From Microbacteriaceae bacterium UBA1487 (GTDB taxonomy: Bacteria; Actinomycetota; Actinomycetes; Actinomycetales; Microbacteriaceae), in the NCBI GenBank assembly GCA_002325245.1, contig DCRR01000020.1, positions 26,485 through 74,080 on the forward strand: DNA of 47,596 nucleotides, written 5' to 3'. Position 1 is the stretch's first letter. Each line of letters begins with the position of its first letter. This document shows, piece after piece, positions 23,113-32,518 of this stretch. The notes below the pieces were generated by a model. It made no database searches and had not been told where the DNA came from. It saw only the letters and a list, made by a program, of their open reading frames with translations. Made by a program: the position numbers and the translations under genes.

Positions 23113-24627
23113 ATGACTGAGCTCCTCGCGGTACGCAATGTGAGCAAGTCGTTCGCCGGCGTTCACGCCCTCGACGACGTCAGCCTCACCATCGGTCGTG
23201 GAGAGATCCACTGCCTCGCCGGTGAGAACGGCAGCGGCAAGTCGACCCTCATCAAGGTGATCTCCGGTGTTCACGCCCCCGACGGCGGAACCATCGAGAT
23301 CGACGGAACGTCGCACAAGCGCCTCACGCCGATGGCCGCCATCAATGCGGGCGTGCAGGTCATCTACCAGGACTTCTCGGTCTTCCCCAATCTTTCGGTC
23401 CTCGAGAACCTCGCCCTCACGAGCGAACTCGCGGCCCACCGCAAGCTCATCAACTGGCGCCGGATGCGTCGCATCGCCGAAGAGGCCGTCGCCAAGATCA
23501 ACTTCGAGATCGATCTCGACGAGAAGGTCGGTCGCCTCTCCATCGCCGAGAAGCAGCTCGTCGCGATCTCCCGCGCGCTCATGAGCGACGCAAAGCTCAT
23601 CATCATGGATGAGCCGACGACGGCGCTCACCACGCGCGAGGTCGACGCGCTGTTCCGCATCATCCTCGACCTGAAGGAACGCGGAATCTCGACCCTGTTC
23701 GTGAGCCACAAGCTCGAAGAGGTCTTCGAGATCAGCGAGAAGTTCACGATCATCCGCAACGGGCGCAGCGTCGCCACGAAGCGGCCCGACGAACTGGATC
23801 GCGCCTCCTTCTCCTTCTTCATGACCGGCCGCGAGTTCGAGCCCGCCCACTTCACCGCTCCCGCGGACCCTGGTCCCGCGATTCTCGAAGCGCGCGACCT
23901 GGGCGCCGACGGCGCCTTCGCCGACGTGAACTTCTCGCTGCACCGCGGTGAGATCCTCGGCATCACCGGTCGACTGGGTTCCGGCCGCACCGAGCTCGCC
24001 CTGTCGCTGTTCGGCGCGCTGAAGGCCGACCACGGCCAGATCCTGCTCAAGGAGAAGCCCGTCGTGCTGAAGGGGATCCGCTCCGCGATCTCGCACGGCA
24101 TCGGCTACGTGCCGGAGGACCGGCTCACCGAAGGTCTCTTCCTCGAGCGGTCGATCGGGGCCAACGCGATCATCTCCGAGATCGACAACATGGTGACCCC
24201 GCTCGGTCTGCTCGACCGCAAGAAGACCCGCACCGAGGCTCAGCGCTGGGTCGACGAGCTGAAGATCGCCACCCCCGACCCCGAGAACGCGGTCAACACC
24301 CTCTCCGGTGGCAACCAGCAGCGCGTCGTGCTGGCGAAGTGGCTCGCCACGCAGCCCGAGGTGCTGATCCTGAACGGCCCGACCGTCGGTGTCGACATCG
24401 GATCCAAGAGCGACATCCACGCGATTCTGCAGGACCTGGCCCGCAAGGGCATGGCCGTGATCGTCATCTCGGACGACCTGTCCGAGGTCATCGAGAACTG
24501 CAGCCGAGTGCTCGTCATGAATGACGGGCGCATCGTGGCAGACCTCGATCCGGAATCGACGTCCGAATCCGAATTGGCAGCGCTGATGGCTCACGACGAG
24601 TCCGAAGAAGCAGGAGTACAGCGATGA
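23113..24627 (+). CDS. Sugar ABC transporter ATP-binding protein (double NBD, CUT2 type)
   Basis: 504 residues with two nucleotide-binding domains. Domain 1: Walker A GENGSGKST (38-46), signature region LSIAEKQLV and Walker B LIIMDEPTTAL. Domain 2: loop GRLGSGRTE, signature LSGGNQQRV and a degenerate Walker B LILNGPTVGVD, in which the usual Asp-Glu is Asn-Gly. So only one site is likely to hydrolyse ATP, as in other asymmetric CUT2 ATPases. ATG 23113 is used (AGAAAGG upstream). It overlaps the permease by ATGA (24624-24627). Confidence 0.92.
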   Translation: MTELLAVRNVSKSFAGVHALDDVSLTIGRGEIHCLAGENGSGKSTLIKVISGVHAPDGGTIEIDGTSHKRLTPMAAINAGVQVIYQDFSVFPNLSVLENLALTSELAAHRKLINWRRMRRIAEEAVAKINFEIDLDEKVGRLSIAEKQLVAISRALMSDAKLIIMDEPTTALTTREVDALFRIILDLKERGISTLFVSHKLEEVFEISEKFTIIRNGRSVATKRPDELDRASFSFFMTGREFEPAHFTAPADPGPAILEARDLGADGAFADVNFSLHRGEILGITGRLGSGRTELALSLFGALKADHGQILLKEKPVVLKGIRSAISHGIGYVPEDRLTEGLFLERSIGANAIISEIDNMVTPLGLLDRKKTRTEAQRWVDELKIATPDPENAVNTLSGGNQQRVVLAKWLATQPEVLILNGPTVGVDIGSKSDIHAILQDLARKGMAVIVISDDLSEVIENCSRVLVMNDGRIVADLDPESTSESELAALMAHDESEEAGVQR

Positions 24628-25634
24628 AAGCGATCGTCCACAAGCTGACGAGATCGAACGAGTTCTACGTCTTTCTCGTGATCGTGGCGTTGAGCGTGGT
24701 GATTCAGGCTCGAAGCGGCCAGTTCTTCACCGCCAACAACCTCGTCGACATCGCCAACGCGATGGTCGTGCCGGGGCTGTTCGGAATCGGCGCCTTCATG
24801 GTGCTGGTGTCCGGCGGAATCGACGTCTCGTTCCCCGCCCTCGCCTCGCTCGCGGTGTACGCGACGACCCGGGTTCTCGTGGATGCCGGCTATGAGGGCG
24901 CGCTGTGGCTGCCCTTCCTGCTCGCGATTCTGCTCGGCGGAATCCTCGGAGCCTTCAACGGGCTGCTGACCTCGCGGATCGCGATTCCGGCGCTCATCAT
25001 CACCTTGGGAACGGCAAGCGTGTTCTCCGGCATCATGCAGGGCGCGCTCAACTCGGTGCAGATCCCGAACATCCCGACCGCGATGAAGGAGTTCGGCACC
25101 GGGGCGCTGTTCATCGCGACCAACCCGGAGTCGGGACTCACCTCGACGATGCCGGTCTCGTTCCTGCTGCTGGTCGGCGTGCTCGCGGTGGTGTTCTTCC
25201 TCATGAAGTTCACGACCTTCGGCCGCGCGATCTACGCGATCGGAGGCGACGAGAGCGCCGCCGAGCGCGCCGGCTTCAAGGTCAAGCGCGTCAAGTTCTG
25301 GCTCTACGTCCTGGTGGGCGTGATCGCGGCCCTCGCCGGCCTGGTCCGCACCAGCATGATGGGCCAGATGCACCCGACGAACCTGCTCGGGATCGAGCTC
25401 CTGGTGATCGCTGCTGTCGTCCTCGGAGGCACCGCCATCACCGGGGGAACCGGAACCCTGACCGGTGTCGTGCTCGGCACGCTCCTGATCGTGATCGTGC
25501 AGAACAGCATGATCCTGGTCGGCATCCCCACCTTCTGGCAGCGCTTCTCGCTCGGCGTTCTCATCATCGTCGGCACGGGAATCTCGGCCATCCAACTCAG
25601 CCGTTCGCGCAAGCGTTCGATCGTCACGGTCTAA
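24624..25634 (+). CDS. Sugar ABC transporter permease 1 (CUT2 type)
   Basis: 336 residues with about ten hydrophobic segments. GGIDVSFPALASL is the RbsC-like conserved motif, and ALIITLGTASVFSG and YAIGGDESAAERAGF are typical of ribose/rhamnose permeases. Translation is coupled to the ATPase by a 4-base overlap. The transporter has two different permeases, as in rhamnose-type systems. Confidence 0.92.
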   Translation: MKAIVHKLTRSNEFYVFLVIVALSVVIQARSGQFFTANNLVDIANAMVVPGLFGIGAFMVLVSGGIDVSFPALASLAVYATTRVLVDAGYEGALWLPFLLAILLGGILGAFNGLLTSRIAIPALIITLGTASVFSGIMQGALNSVQIPNIPTAMKEFGTGALFIATNPESGLTSTMPVSFLLLVGVLAVVFFLMKFTTFGRAIYAIGGDESAAERAGFKVKRVKFWLYVLVGVIAALAGLVRTSMMGQMHPTNLLGIELLVIAAVVLGGTAITGGTGTLTGVVLGTLLIVIVQNSMILVGIPTFWQRFSLGVLIIVGTGISAIQLSRSRKRSIVTV

Positions 25635-25645
25635 GGAATAACGAC

Positions 25646-26680
25646 ATGTCCGTATTCAGTACCGCATCGGTCCGGATGCGCGCGCTCGCCAAGGATCCGC
25701 AGGTCACGCGCCTCGCGGTGATCCTCGCCCTGCTGCTCATCTTCTTCGCCGCCGTGCGCACGCCCAGCTTCGTCCGCCTCTCCACGTGGCAGTCGATGGC
25801 GGTCCAGTTCCCCGAGTTCGGGCTGATGGCGCTCGGCGTCATGCTCACCATGATCATCGGCGGCATCGACCTCTCGGTCGTCGCGATCGCCAACATGACG
25901 GGAATCGGCGCCGCGGTGATCATGCTGTCGATCGCCCCTCCCGGATCCGACCCGAGCCTGGCCCTTCCGGCGATCCTCGCGGCGGTGGCGTTCTCGCTCG
26001 TCGCGGGAGCCTTGGCCGGCATGTTCAACGGGTTCCTGGTCGCCAAGATCAAGATCCCGGCGATCCTCGTCACCCTGGGAACGTTCGAGCTGTTCACCGG
26101 CATCGCCGTCATCATCACGCAGGGCAAGCCCATCAGCGGCCTGCCGTCGCAGTACAGCGAGGTGTTCGCGGCCAAGGTCGGCGGCGTCGTGCCGATGCAG
26201 CTGCTGATCTTCGCCCTCGTCGTGGTCGTGATCTGGTTCCTGATGAGCCGCACGGCGCTCGGCACCAAGCTCTACATGCTCGGTACCAACCCGACCGCCG
26301 CCGAGTTCAGCGGGCTCAACACGGTCAGCCTGACGGTGCGCACCTACATGCTCTCGGGCATCTTCTCGGCCGTGGCCGGTCTCGTGATGCTCGCGAACTA
26401 CAACTCGGCCAAGGCCGATTACGGCTCGACCTACACGCTGCTCGCAGTGCTCATCGTCGTGCTCGGCGGGGTGAACCCGAACGGCGGATCCGGGCGTCTG
26501 GCCGGAACGGTGCTCGCCGTGGTCGTGCTCCAGGTGCTGTCGTCGCTGCTCAACACCTTCCCCGACATCAGCAACTTCTACCGTCCGCTGATCTACGGCG
26601 GTGTGCTGCTGCTGGTGATCGCCATGAACCAGTGGTACAAGCCCGGCAATATCGCCCGGTTCTTCACGAGAAAGGCATAG
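25646..26680 (+). CDS. Sugar ABC transporter permease 2 (CUT2 type)
   Basis: 344 residues. GGIDLSVVAIANMTG, ILVTLGTFELFTG and LGTNPTAAEFSGLN mark the second RbsC-like permease. ATG 25646 has TAAGGA about 9 bases upstream, 11 bases after the previous stop. It pairs with permease 1 in the membrane. Confidence 0.91.
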   Translation: MSVFSTASVRMRALAKDPQVTRLAVILALLLIFFAAVRTPSFVRLSTWQSMAVQFPEFGLMALGVMLTMIIGGIDLSVVAIANMTGIGAAVIMLSIAPPGSDPSLALPAILAAVAFSLVAGALAGMFNGFLVAKIKIPAILVTLGTFELFTGIAVIITQGKPISGLPSQYSEVFAAKVGGVVPMQLLIFALVVVVIWFLMSRTALGTKLYMLGTNPTAAEFSGLNTVSLTVRTYMLSGIFSAVAGLVMLANYNSAKADYGSTYTLLAVLIVVLGGVNPNGGSGRLAGTVLAVVVLQVLSSLLNTFPDISNFYRPLIYGGVLLLVIAMNQWYKPGNIARFFTRKA

Positions 26681-26685
26681 GGGTC

Positions 26686-27249
26686 ATGAAGACCGTTCAG
26701 GACAAGCAGGTCGTCGTCGGCGCCGACTTCGCCGGCTTCCCGCTGAAGGAAGCCGTCAAGACTCACCTGGAAGAGCGCGGCTGGACCGTCACCGACCTCA
26801 CCCCGTCGATCGATGACGTGCCGATGTACCACCGGGTCGGGTTCCGCATCGGAGCCGAGATCGCCGAAGGCAACTTCGAGAAGGCGCTCGCCTTCTGCGG
26901 AAGCGGCATGGGCATCCACGTCGCCGCCAGCAAGGTGCCGCACGTGCACGCCGCGGTCGCCGAGAGCGTGCAGGCGGCGGAGCGCGCGAGCACCGCCAAC
27001 AACTGCAACGTGCTGGCGATGGGGGCGTTCTACACGGCACCGCGTCTCGGCATGGCGATGGCGGATGCGTTCCTCGAGCACGCCTTCGGGGAGGGCTACG
27101 AGAACTGGGACGACTTCGACACCTACCACCGCGTCGGCTATGAGGAGTGCGAGAGCTTCGACTACGAGCGCTACAAGGCCAACGGCTTCCAGGTCGATGA
27201 CCCGTCGACGGCGCCACTCGGGCCGGAGCCGCGCGGGCTCGCCTACTGA
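26686..27249 (+). CDS. RpiB/LacAB-fold sugar isomerase, divergent
   Basis: 187 residues of the RpiB fold, longer than the usual 150. The catalytic-base Cys is present in CGSGMGIHVAASK (Cys71). But the DH pair after the first strand is GADFAGF (Asp14-Phe15), and the His of the HNxxN motif is Ala104 (ANNCNVLAMG), so residues used for phosphate binding and ring opening in RpiB are missing by eye. The arginines late in RpiB are also not evident. It sits where RhaA, the free-sugar isomerase, would be in a rhamnose-type operon. I infer it may isomerise an unphosphorylated sugar. Start ATG 26686, 5 bases after the permease stop, with AGGGG upstream. Confidence 0.85.
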   Translation: MKTVQDKQVVVGADFAGFPLKEAVKTHLEERGWTVTDLTPSIDDVPMYHRVGFRIGAEIAEGNFEKALAFCGSGMGIHVAASKVPHVHAAVAESVQAAERASTANNCNVLAMGAFYTAPRLGMAMADAFLEHAFGEGYENWDDFDTYHRVGYEECESFDYERYKANGFQVDDPSTAPLGPEPRGLAY

Positions 27250-27303
27250 GTCGCGTCGGCTGACGCGGACATCCGGCGCACCGAGCGAAAGCCACAACCG
27301 ATC

Positions 27304-28773
27304 ATGACGAGTTCCTCCCTGCCTGCCTCCGAGGGGCCGCGCGCGTTCGCCGCGGTCGACCTCGGCGCCAGCAGCGGTCGCGTGGTGCTGGGCACCTATC
27401 GCGACGGCGCGCTCGACATGACCGAGGTGCACCGGTTCCGCAACGGACCGGTCGAGGGCGACGGCGGTCTCGAGTGGGACGTCGCGACCCTGTTCGACGA
27501 GACGATCGCCGGCCTGCGGCGCGCGGTCGCACTGCTGGCCGAGCGCGGTGAGCGCCTGCACGGCATCGGCATCGACAGCTGGGGCGTCGACTACGGCCTC
27601 ATCGATCCGGAGCGCGGGTTCACCGGCCGGGTGAAGAACTACCTGGGCGCGGATCCGGCCGAGCCGGAGCGGGCGGCGGAGCACGTCTCCCCGTCGCGCG
27701 CCTACGAGATCACCGGCGTGCTCACCCAGCACATCAACACCGCCTACCAGCTGCGCACGGATGCCCGGAACGCGGCGGCTCCGGACGGATCGACGGTGCT
27801 GCTCACCTCCGATCTGTGGGTGTTTCTGCTGACCGGTGTGCAGGAGGCGGAGTACACGATCGCGTCGACGACGCAGCTGCTCGATCCTGAGTCGCGCACC
27901 TGGTCGGAGGAGCTGCGCCGCGCCTGGGGACTCGAGGGGTTCCGCTTCCCGAAGCTCGCCGCCACGGGATCGTGTGCCGGAGCGACCACGGCCGAGATCA
28001 CCGAGAGGATCGGCGCGGCCGAGCCCGTTCCGGTGTTCCACGTCGCGCAGCACGACACGGCGTCGGCCCTCGCCTTCGCCGTCCCCGGCTCCGGTGAGCT
28101 GCTCGTCTCCAGCGGAAGCTGGTCGCTCGTCGGCGTCACGCTCGAGACGCCGCTGCGCTCCGCCGAAGCCCGCGAGGCCGGGTTCACGAACGAGCTCGGC
28201 GTCGGCGGCTCGACCCTGCTGGTGCGCAACCTGCCGGGGATGCTCATCCTCACCGGGTGCGTGCGGGTCTGGTCGGAGCACGACGGCGCCCCGCTCGATG
28301 TCATCGACCTCGTGACGCGGGCCGCGGCCGAACAGGCTCCCGCCTCGCGCTTCGACGTCGCCGACCCGCGACTGCTGTCGACCGATGACCCCGTTGGCGT
28401 CATCACCGAGCTCTGCCGCGAGGCCGGCTCGCCGGAGCCCGCGACCCGCCTCGAGGTCGTCGCCTCGATCATCGAGAGTCTCGCCGCCGCCTACGCCGAC
28501 TCGGTGGCGGCGTGCGCCGCGCTCAGCGGAGGCCCGATCACCTCGATCCGGATCGTCGGGGGCGGGTCGCGCAACGCGGCGCTGTGCCGTCGTACCGCGG
28601 AGCTCGCCGGGCTGCCCGTGACGGCCGGACCGGCAGAGGCCTCGGCGCTCGGAAACCTCGCCGTGCAGCTGGTCGCCGACGGCGCCGTGGCTGACATCGC
28701 CGCCGCCTATGCGGCGTCGGAGCGCTCGCTCGCCGAGGTGCAGCGCTACGCCCCCACCCGGCTTCCCGCCTGA
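27304..28773 (+). CDS. FGGY-family carbohydrate kinase, rhamnulokinase-like
   Basis: 489 residues. N-terminal AVDLGASSGRVVLG and GIGIDSWGVDYGLID are the signatures of rhamnulokinase-like FGGY kinases; QHDTASA holds the catalytic Asp region, and IVGGGSRNAALCRRTAEL is the C-terminal ATP-side motif. It phosphorylates a ketose, usually at C1 in this group, giving the substrate of the downstream aldolase. A region where rhamnulokinase has the short YRD motif reads instead NYLGADPAEPE, so the sugar may differ from rhamnulose. Confidence 0.9.
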   Translation: MTSSSLPASEGPRAFAAVDLGASSGRVVLGTYRDGALDMTEVHRFRNGPVEGDGGLEWDVATLFDETIAGLRRAVALLAERGERLHGIGIDSWGVDYGLIDPERGFTGRVKNYLGADPAEPERAAEHVSPSRAYEITGVLTQHINTAYQLRTDARNAAAPDGSTVLLTSDLWVFLLTGVQEAEYTIASTTQLLDPESRTWSEELRRAWGLEGFRFPKLAATGSCAGATTAEITERIGAAEPVPVFHVAQHDTASALAFAVPGSGELLVSSGSWSLVGVTLETPLRSAEAREAGFTNELGVGGSTLLVRNLPGMLILTGCVRVWSEHDGAPLDVIDLVTRAAAEQAPASRFDVADPRLLSTDDPVGVITELCREAGSPEPATRLEVVASIIESLAAAYADSVAACAALSGGPITSIRIVGGGSRNAALCRRTAELAGLPVTAGPAEASALGNLAVQLVADGAVADIAAAYAASERSLAEVQRYAPTRLPA

Positions 28774-28795
28774 CCGAACCAAGGAGACCCCTGTC

Positions 28796-29557
28796 GTGAC
28801 CGCACCCGCCACGCCCGATGCCCTTCGCGCTGAGCTCGTCGACCTCTCTCACGAGCTCGGTCGTCCGGATCGCGACTGGACGATCCTGGCCGAGGGCAAC
28901 TCCTCGCTGCGCAGCGGCCCCGACAGCTTCCTCGTGAAGGCGAGCGGCGCCTGGATGAGCCGCGCGGTCGCCGACGACTTCGTCGAGGTCTCGCTGCCGA
29001 CGATGCTCGAGCTGATCGACTCTCCGACGGCGGGCGACGCCGAGGTCAGCTCGTACTTCTCCTCGGTCGCCGAGACGGCCCCGGGCGGCCGTCGGCCCTC
29101 CGTCGAGTCGCTCCTGCACGCGGTGTGCCTGGACCTGCCCGGCGTGACCGCGGTCGGCCACACGCACCCGACGGCGGTCAACTCGCTGCTGTGCTCGCCG
29201 CACGCCGCGAGCCTGGTCGACGGCTCGCTGTTCCCCGACCAGATCGTCGTGCTGGGCACCGCGCCGCTGCTGATCCCGTACGTCGATCCGGGCCTCAAGC
29301 TCGCGCAGGTCGCCCGGCAGCTGCTGGCCGAGCGCTCCGTGCCGCGTGCGATCTACCTGCAGAACCACGGCATGTTCGCCCTCGGATCCTCCGCGGCCGA
29401 GGTGGTGCAGATCACGCAGATGGCGGTCAAGGTCGCGAAGGTGATCCTGGGCTCGCTGCCCGCATCCGGCCCCACCTACATGGACCCCGTCGAGGTCGCG
29501 CGCATCGACACCCGCCCGGACGAGCTGCTGCGTCGACAGGCGCTCGCCGAGAGCTAG
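28796..29557 (+). CDS. Class II (zinc) ketose-1-phosphate aldolase, FucA/RhaD-like
   Basis: 253 residues. GNSS at 34-37 binds phosphate, Glu104 (RPSVESLLH) is the catalytic acid, His122 and His124 in VGHTHPT and His191 in QNHG are the zinc ligands of class II aldolases of the fuculose/rhamnulose-phosphate group. It would split a ketose 1-phosphate into DHAP and an aldehyde. GTG 28796 has AAGGAG 9 bases upstream. It is the last gene of the operon and converges on the LuxR-type regulator at 29586. Confidence 0.92.
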   Translation: MTAPATPDALRAELVDLSHELGRPDRDWTILAEGNSSLRSGPDSFLVKASGAWMSRAVADDFVEVSLPTMLELIDSPTAGDAEVSSYFSSVAETAPGGRRPSVESLLHAVCLDLPGVTAVGHTHPTAVNSLLCSPHAASLVDGSLFPDQIVVLGTAPLLIPYVDPGLKLAQVARQLLAERSVPRAIYLQNHGMFALGSSAAEVVQITQMAVKVAKVILGSLPASGPTYMDPVEVARIDTRPDELLRRQALAES

Positions 29558-29585
29558 GCTCGCGCGGCGCTCCGGCGCCAGCGGC

Positions 29586-32399
29586 TCAGATTCCGCGGGC
29601 GGCGATCACCGCAGCTTCGGTGCGAGACGTCACGCCGAGTTTGCGAAGCAGGTTCGAGACGTGCACCGAGGCCGTCTTCTCGCTCATCCCCAGCCGCTGA
29701 CCGATCAGTCGGTTGCTTCGGCCCGTTGCGAGCAGTGCGAGGACTTCGCGCTCGCGCGGAGTGAGACGCGCGCCCGTCGCGGCGCCCGTGGCGGCGAGCG
29801 GTGCCGACGTGCGCAGCGCGGTCGCGCGGGTCAGCTGCTCCAGCGGTGGCGAGTCGAGCGCCTGCGACTGGGCGAGAGCGGCATCGAGCAGGGCGTGGGC
29901 CTCGCTGCTCGCGCCGAGCGCGTCGGCGAGGCGGCAGGCGGCGATGATCCGCATGTGGTGTCCGCCGTCGACGTTCTGCCATGCGTCGTGCGCCTGGCGC
30001 CACAGGGCGATGGAATCGCCCGCGGCCGCCTCCGCGCGTGCACTCAGCGACCACGGTGTCAGCACTGCGACACCCGGGTGGTCAGTGCGCAGGTTCTCGA
30101 GCAGCGCTGATGCGCGCTCGGGCGAGAGCGGGGCTCTCGCGGCGGAACGGCCGGCGATGGCAAGGAACACCAGCTCGTTGGTTGCCGCGGCCGTGCGCTG
30201 CTCGCGTCGCTCGAGCGCATGGGTCGCACGACGCTCCGCGACAGCCGGAGCCCCACGCAGCAACGCGAGCCACGATGCCGCGATCGCGTGAGCCGGATCG
30301 TGTCCGGCTCCCAGCTCGGAGGCTGACGCGAGTGCGGCCTCGGCATCCGCCCAGCGCCCGGACAGCGCGCTCAGCTTGGCGTGGCTGAGTGGAAGGACCG
30401 CGGAGTAGCGGCCATCACCGCTCGACTCGACGGCCACGTCGCGCGCGTCATCCCACCGGCCGGCGGCGAGCAGCGCTGAGACGGCGAATCCGGGGAGGGC
30501 GTCTCGGAACACCACCTCGTCACCTGTGTCCTGCGTGCGGGCCAAGCCCGCGAGCGCCTCGTGGACAGCATCGCGAGGGCGGCCGACATGGGTGAGCATT
30601 GCGGAGATCGGCAGGTGCGACGTGAGCGATCCGATGCGGAACCCGGCCTCATCGGCGACCGAGCGTCCGCGCAGGGCGAGCTCGATGCCCGCGTCGACCT
30701 CGCCGAGCATCGCCCGTGCGCATCCGGTCTGCACGAGCGCCTGGCTCAGCAGCGGAGCTAGGCGCTCTTCCTCCGCGATCGCGATCGCCCGTTGACCGTG
30801 AACGACCGCTGCCGCGGGGTCGGTGTCCCAGTGCCAGCTGCGGGCGATCAGAATCCGCGCTTCCAACTGCGGCGGGGCGTCGGTGAGCAGGGCACGAGCG
30901 CGGTTGAGCGCGTGGTCGGCGTCGAAGGCCGAGTGGTACCCCCGACGCAGCAGTTCGGCCAGCAGCAGGTACTGGTCGCCCAGTTCCGAGGTCGGCGCTG
31001 GGTTCAGGCTGACGGCGCGACGCACCAGATCGACGGCGTGCCGATTCTGCCCGATCAGTTCCGAGGGAAGGGCCGCTCGGCACAGCACAGTGCCCAGGCT
31101 CACCCCGAGACGTCCCTCCGGATCGGCAGCGCGAGGCCACAGCTCGATCGCCCGCTCCAGATGCTCCAGCGTCGCAGAATGAGACTCGGCGGCGGAAGCT
31201 TCTGCCGCCGCGTCGAGCGACGCGCGCAGCGCGTTGTCGAGATCGCCTGAGCGCGCCCAGTGATGCGCGATCGTGGCAGCCGGAGACCGGCCGGCGAGCG
31301 AGGGGTCCTGCTCCAGCGCGCGTGCGATCGAGGAGTGCGCCCGGTGGGCGTGCGCTGCCGGCGCCGTTTCGATGATCGCGTCGCTCAGCAGCGGGTGGCG
31401 CACGTCGAACGTGTTGGCAGCAGGGTCCCACACGACCACGTCGAGGGCGCGCGCGGGCTCGAGCCGCTCGATCACGACCTCGACGGGCACGTCGGCGACG
31501 CGCGCGAGAAGCTGCGGCGTCGCGGGCGATCCGACGAACGCGCACAGCCGCACGAGGGTTCGGGTTTTCTCGGGCAGCGCGTCGAGGGTGCTTTCGAACA
31601 GCTCTCGCAGCTGCCGGGAGGTGCCGCCGTCACCGCGCGCGATCGACTTCGCGAGCTCACGCGCATACAGCGGATTGCCGAGAGAGCGCTCACTGACGTC
31701 GTCGACGACAGCGCGCGGTGGCGCGCGATGCAGAAGTTCGCGCATGACCTCGGCGAGGTGCTGCGCCGAGAGCCCCGTCAGCTCGAGCACGTGGGCACCG
31801 GGAATCCGAGCGAGCTCGCGCAGTCGCGAGTTGTCGTCGTTCCCGCGGAGGCTGGGAACGCGAACCGTCGCCACGAAGGTGACGGCGCAGTCTCGAAGCC
31901 GGCGCGCCAGGGCATCCAGCACCTCGATCGTCGACGTGTCGGCCCAGTGCATGTCCTCGAGGATCACGGCGACCGGAGAGTCGGTCGCGAAGTGCCGGAG
32001 GACCTCCTCTGCGGCGCGGATCATGGCAACGCGATTCGCCCCGGGTGGCCGCCCTGCGCCGGCGGTCGCCGAGCTGAGCCGTCCCGGGCGAAGCGGTCCG
32101 AGCTGCTCGAGCACGCTCGCGTCGATCCGGGTGAGATCGGCATCCGTCAATCGGTCGAAGGCGTGCGCCAGGCCGTCGAGGGCGACGCCGTCGATCGGCA
32201 GGCAGTTCCCCCGGAGGGCGCGATGCCCGCGCCGCGCGGCCTGGCGCGCGAACTCGTCGGCCAGGGCCGACTTTCCGATACCCGCCTCGCCGGTGATGAT
32301 CACGAGAGCGCCGTCACCCGACTCCGCAGCATCGAGCACCTCACCGAGGAGGGCCGTCTCAGGCTCACGGCCGACGAAGGAGGTCCTCCGTTTGAGCAT
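29586..32399 (-). CDS. Large LuxR-family regulator with AAA-type ATPase domain (LAL)
   Basis: 937 residues. N-terminal Walker A GEAGIGKS (37-44) and Walker B VILEDMHWAD in an AAA/STAND-type ATPase, a long helical TPR-like middle, and a C-terminal LuxR helix-turn-helix (LTPREREVLALLATGRSNR and EKTASVHVSNLLRKLGV). LAL regulators are usually activators responding to a sugar or metabolite. The start MLKRRTSFVG at 32399 is preceded by GAGGGG. It converges on the sugar operon and is divergent from nothing close, so its target is not obvious. Other regulators nearby make a role in carbohydrate control plausible but unproven. Confidence 0.9.
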   Translation of the reverse strand: MLKRRTSFVGREPETALLGEVLDAAESGDGALVIITGEAGIGKSALADEFARQAARRGHRALRGNCLPIDGVALDGLAHAFDRLTDADLTRIDASVLEQLGPLRPGRLSSATAGAGRPPGANRVAMIRAAEEVLRHFATDSPVAVILEDMHWADTSTIEVLDALARRLRDCAVTFVATVRVPSLRGNDDNSRLRELARIPGAHVLELTGLSAQHLAEVMRELLHRAPPRAVVDDVSERSLGNPLYARELAKSIARGDGGTSRQLRELFESTLDALPEKTRTLVRLCAFVGSPATPQLLARVADVPVEVVIERLEPARALDVVVWDPAANTFDVRHPLLSDAIIETAPAAHAHRAHSSIARALEQDPSLAGRSPAATIAHHWARSGDLDNALRASLDAAAEASAAESHSATLEHLERAIELWPRAADPEGRLGVSLGTVLCRAALPSELIGQNRHAVDLVRRAVSLNPAPTSELGDQYLLLAELLRRGYHSAFDADHALNRARALLTDAPPQLEARILIARSWHWDTDPAAAVVHGQRAIAIAEEERLAPLLSQALVQTGCARAMLGEVDAGIELALRGRSVADEAGFRIGSLTSHLPISAMLTHVGRPRDAVHEALAGLARTQDTGDEVVFRDALPGFAVSALLAAGRWDDARDVAVESSGDGRYSAVLPLSHAKLSALSGRWADAEAALASASELGAGHDPAHAIAASWLALLRGAPAVAERRATHALERREQRTAAATNELVFLAIAGRSAARAPLSPERASALLENLRTDHPGVAVLTPWSLSARAEAAAGDSIALWRQAHDAWQNVDGGHHMRIIAACRLADALGASSEAHALLDAALAQSQALDSPPLEQLTRATALRTSAPLAATGAATGARLTPREREVLALLATGRSNRLIGQRLGMSEKTASVHVSNLLRKLGVTSRTEAAVIAARGI

Positions 32400-32518
32400 G
32401 GTCTCGGTCCCCTCGGGTGCGACCTTGGGGATTCCGCGGTGCAGGGGCGCGCCGATCGCACGCAAGGTCCGTTGCGTCCGACCCTACTGAAGCCGGCGCG
32501 CTGCGGGGAGGGGGCAGG

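Noticed and set aside
26686..29557. D-apiose catabolism by an isomerase, FGGY kinase and aldolase
   Set aside because: An isomerase plus FGGY kinase suggested apiose, but a class II aldolase cleaving a branched apulose phosphate at the usual bond would release formaldehyde, and the apulose-phosphate transketolase is absent. A linear ketose 1-phosphate is more likely.
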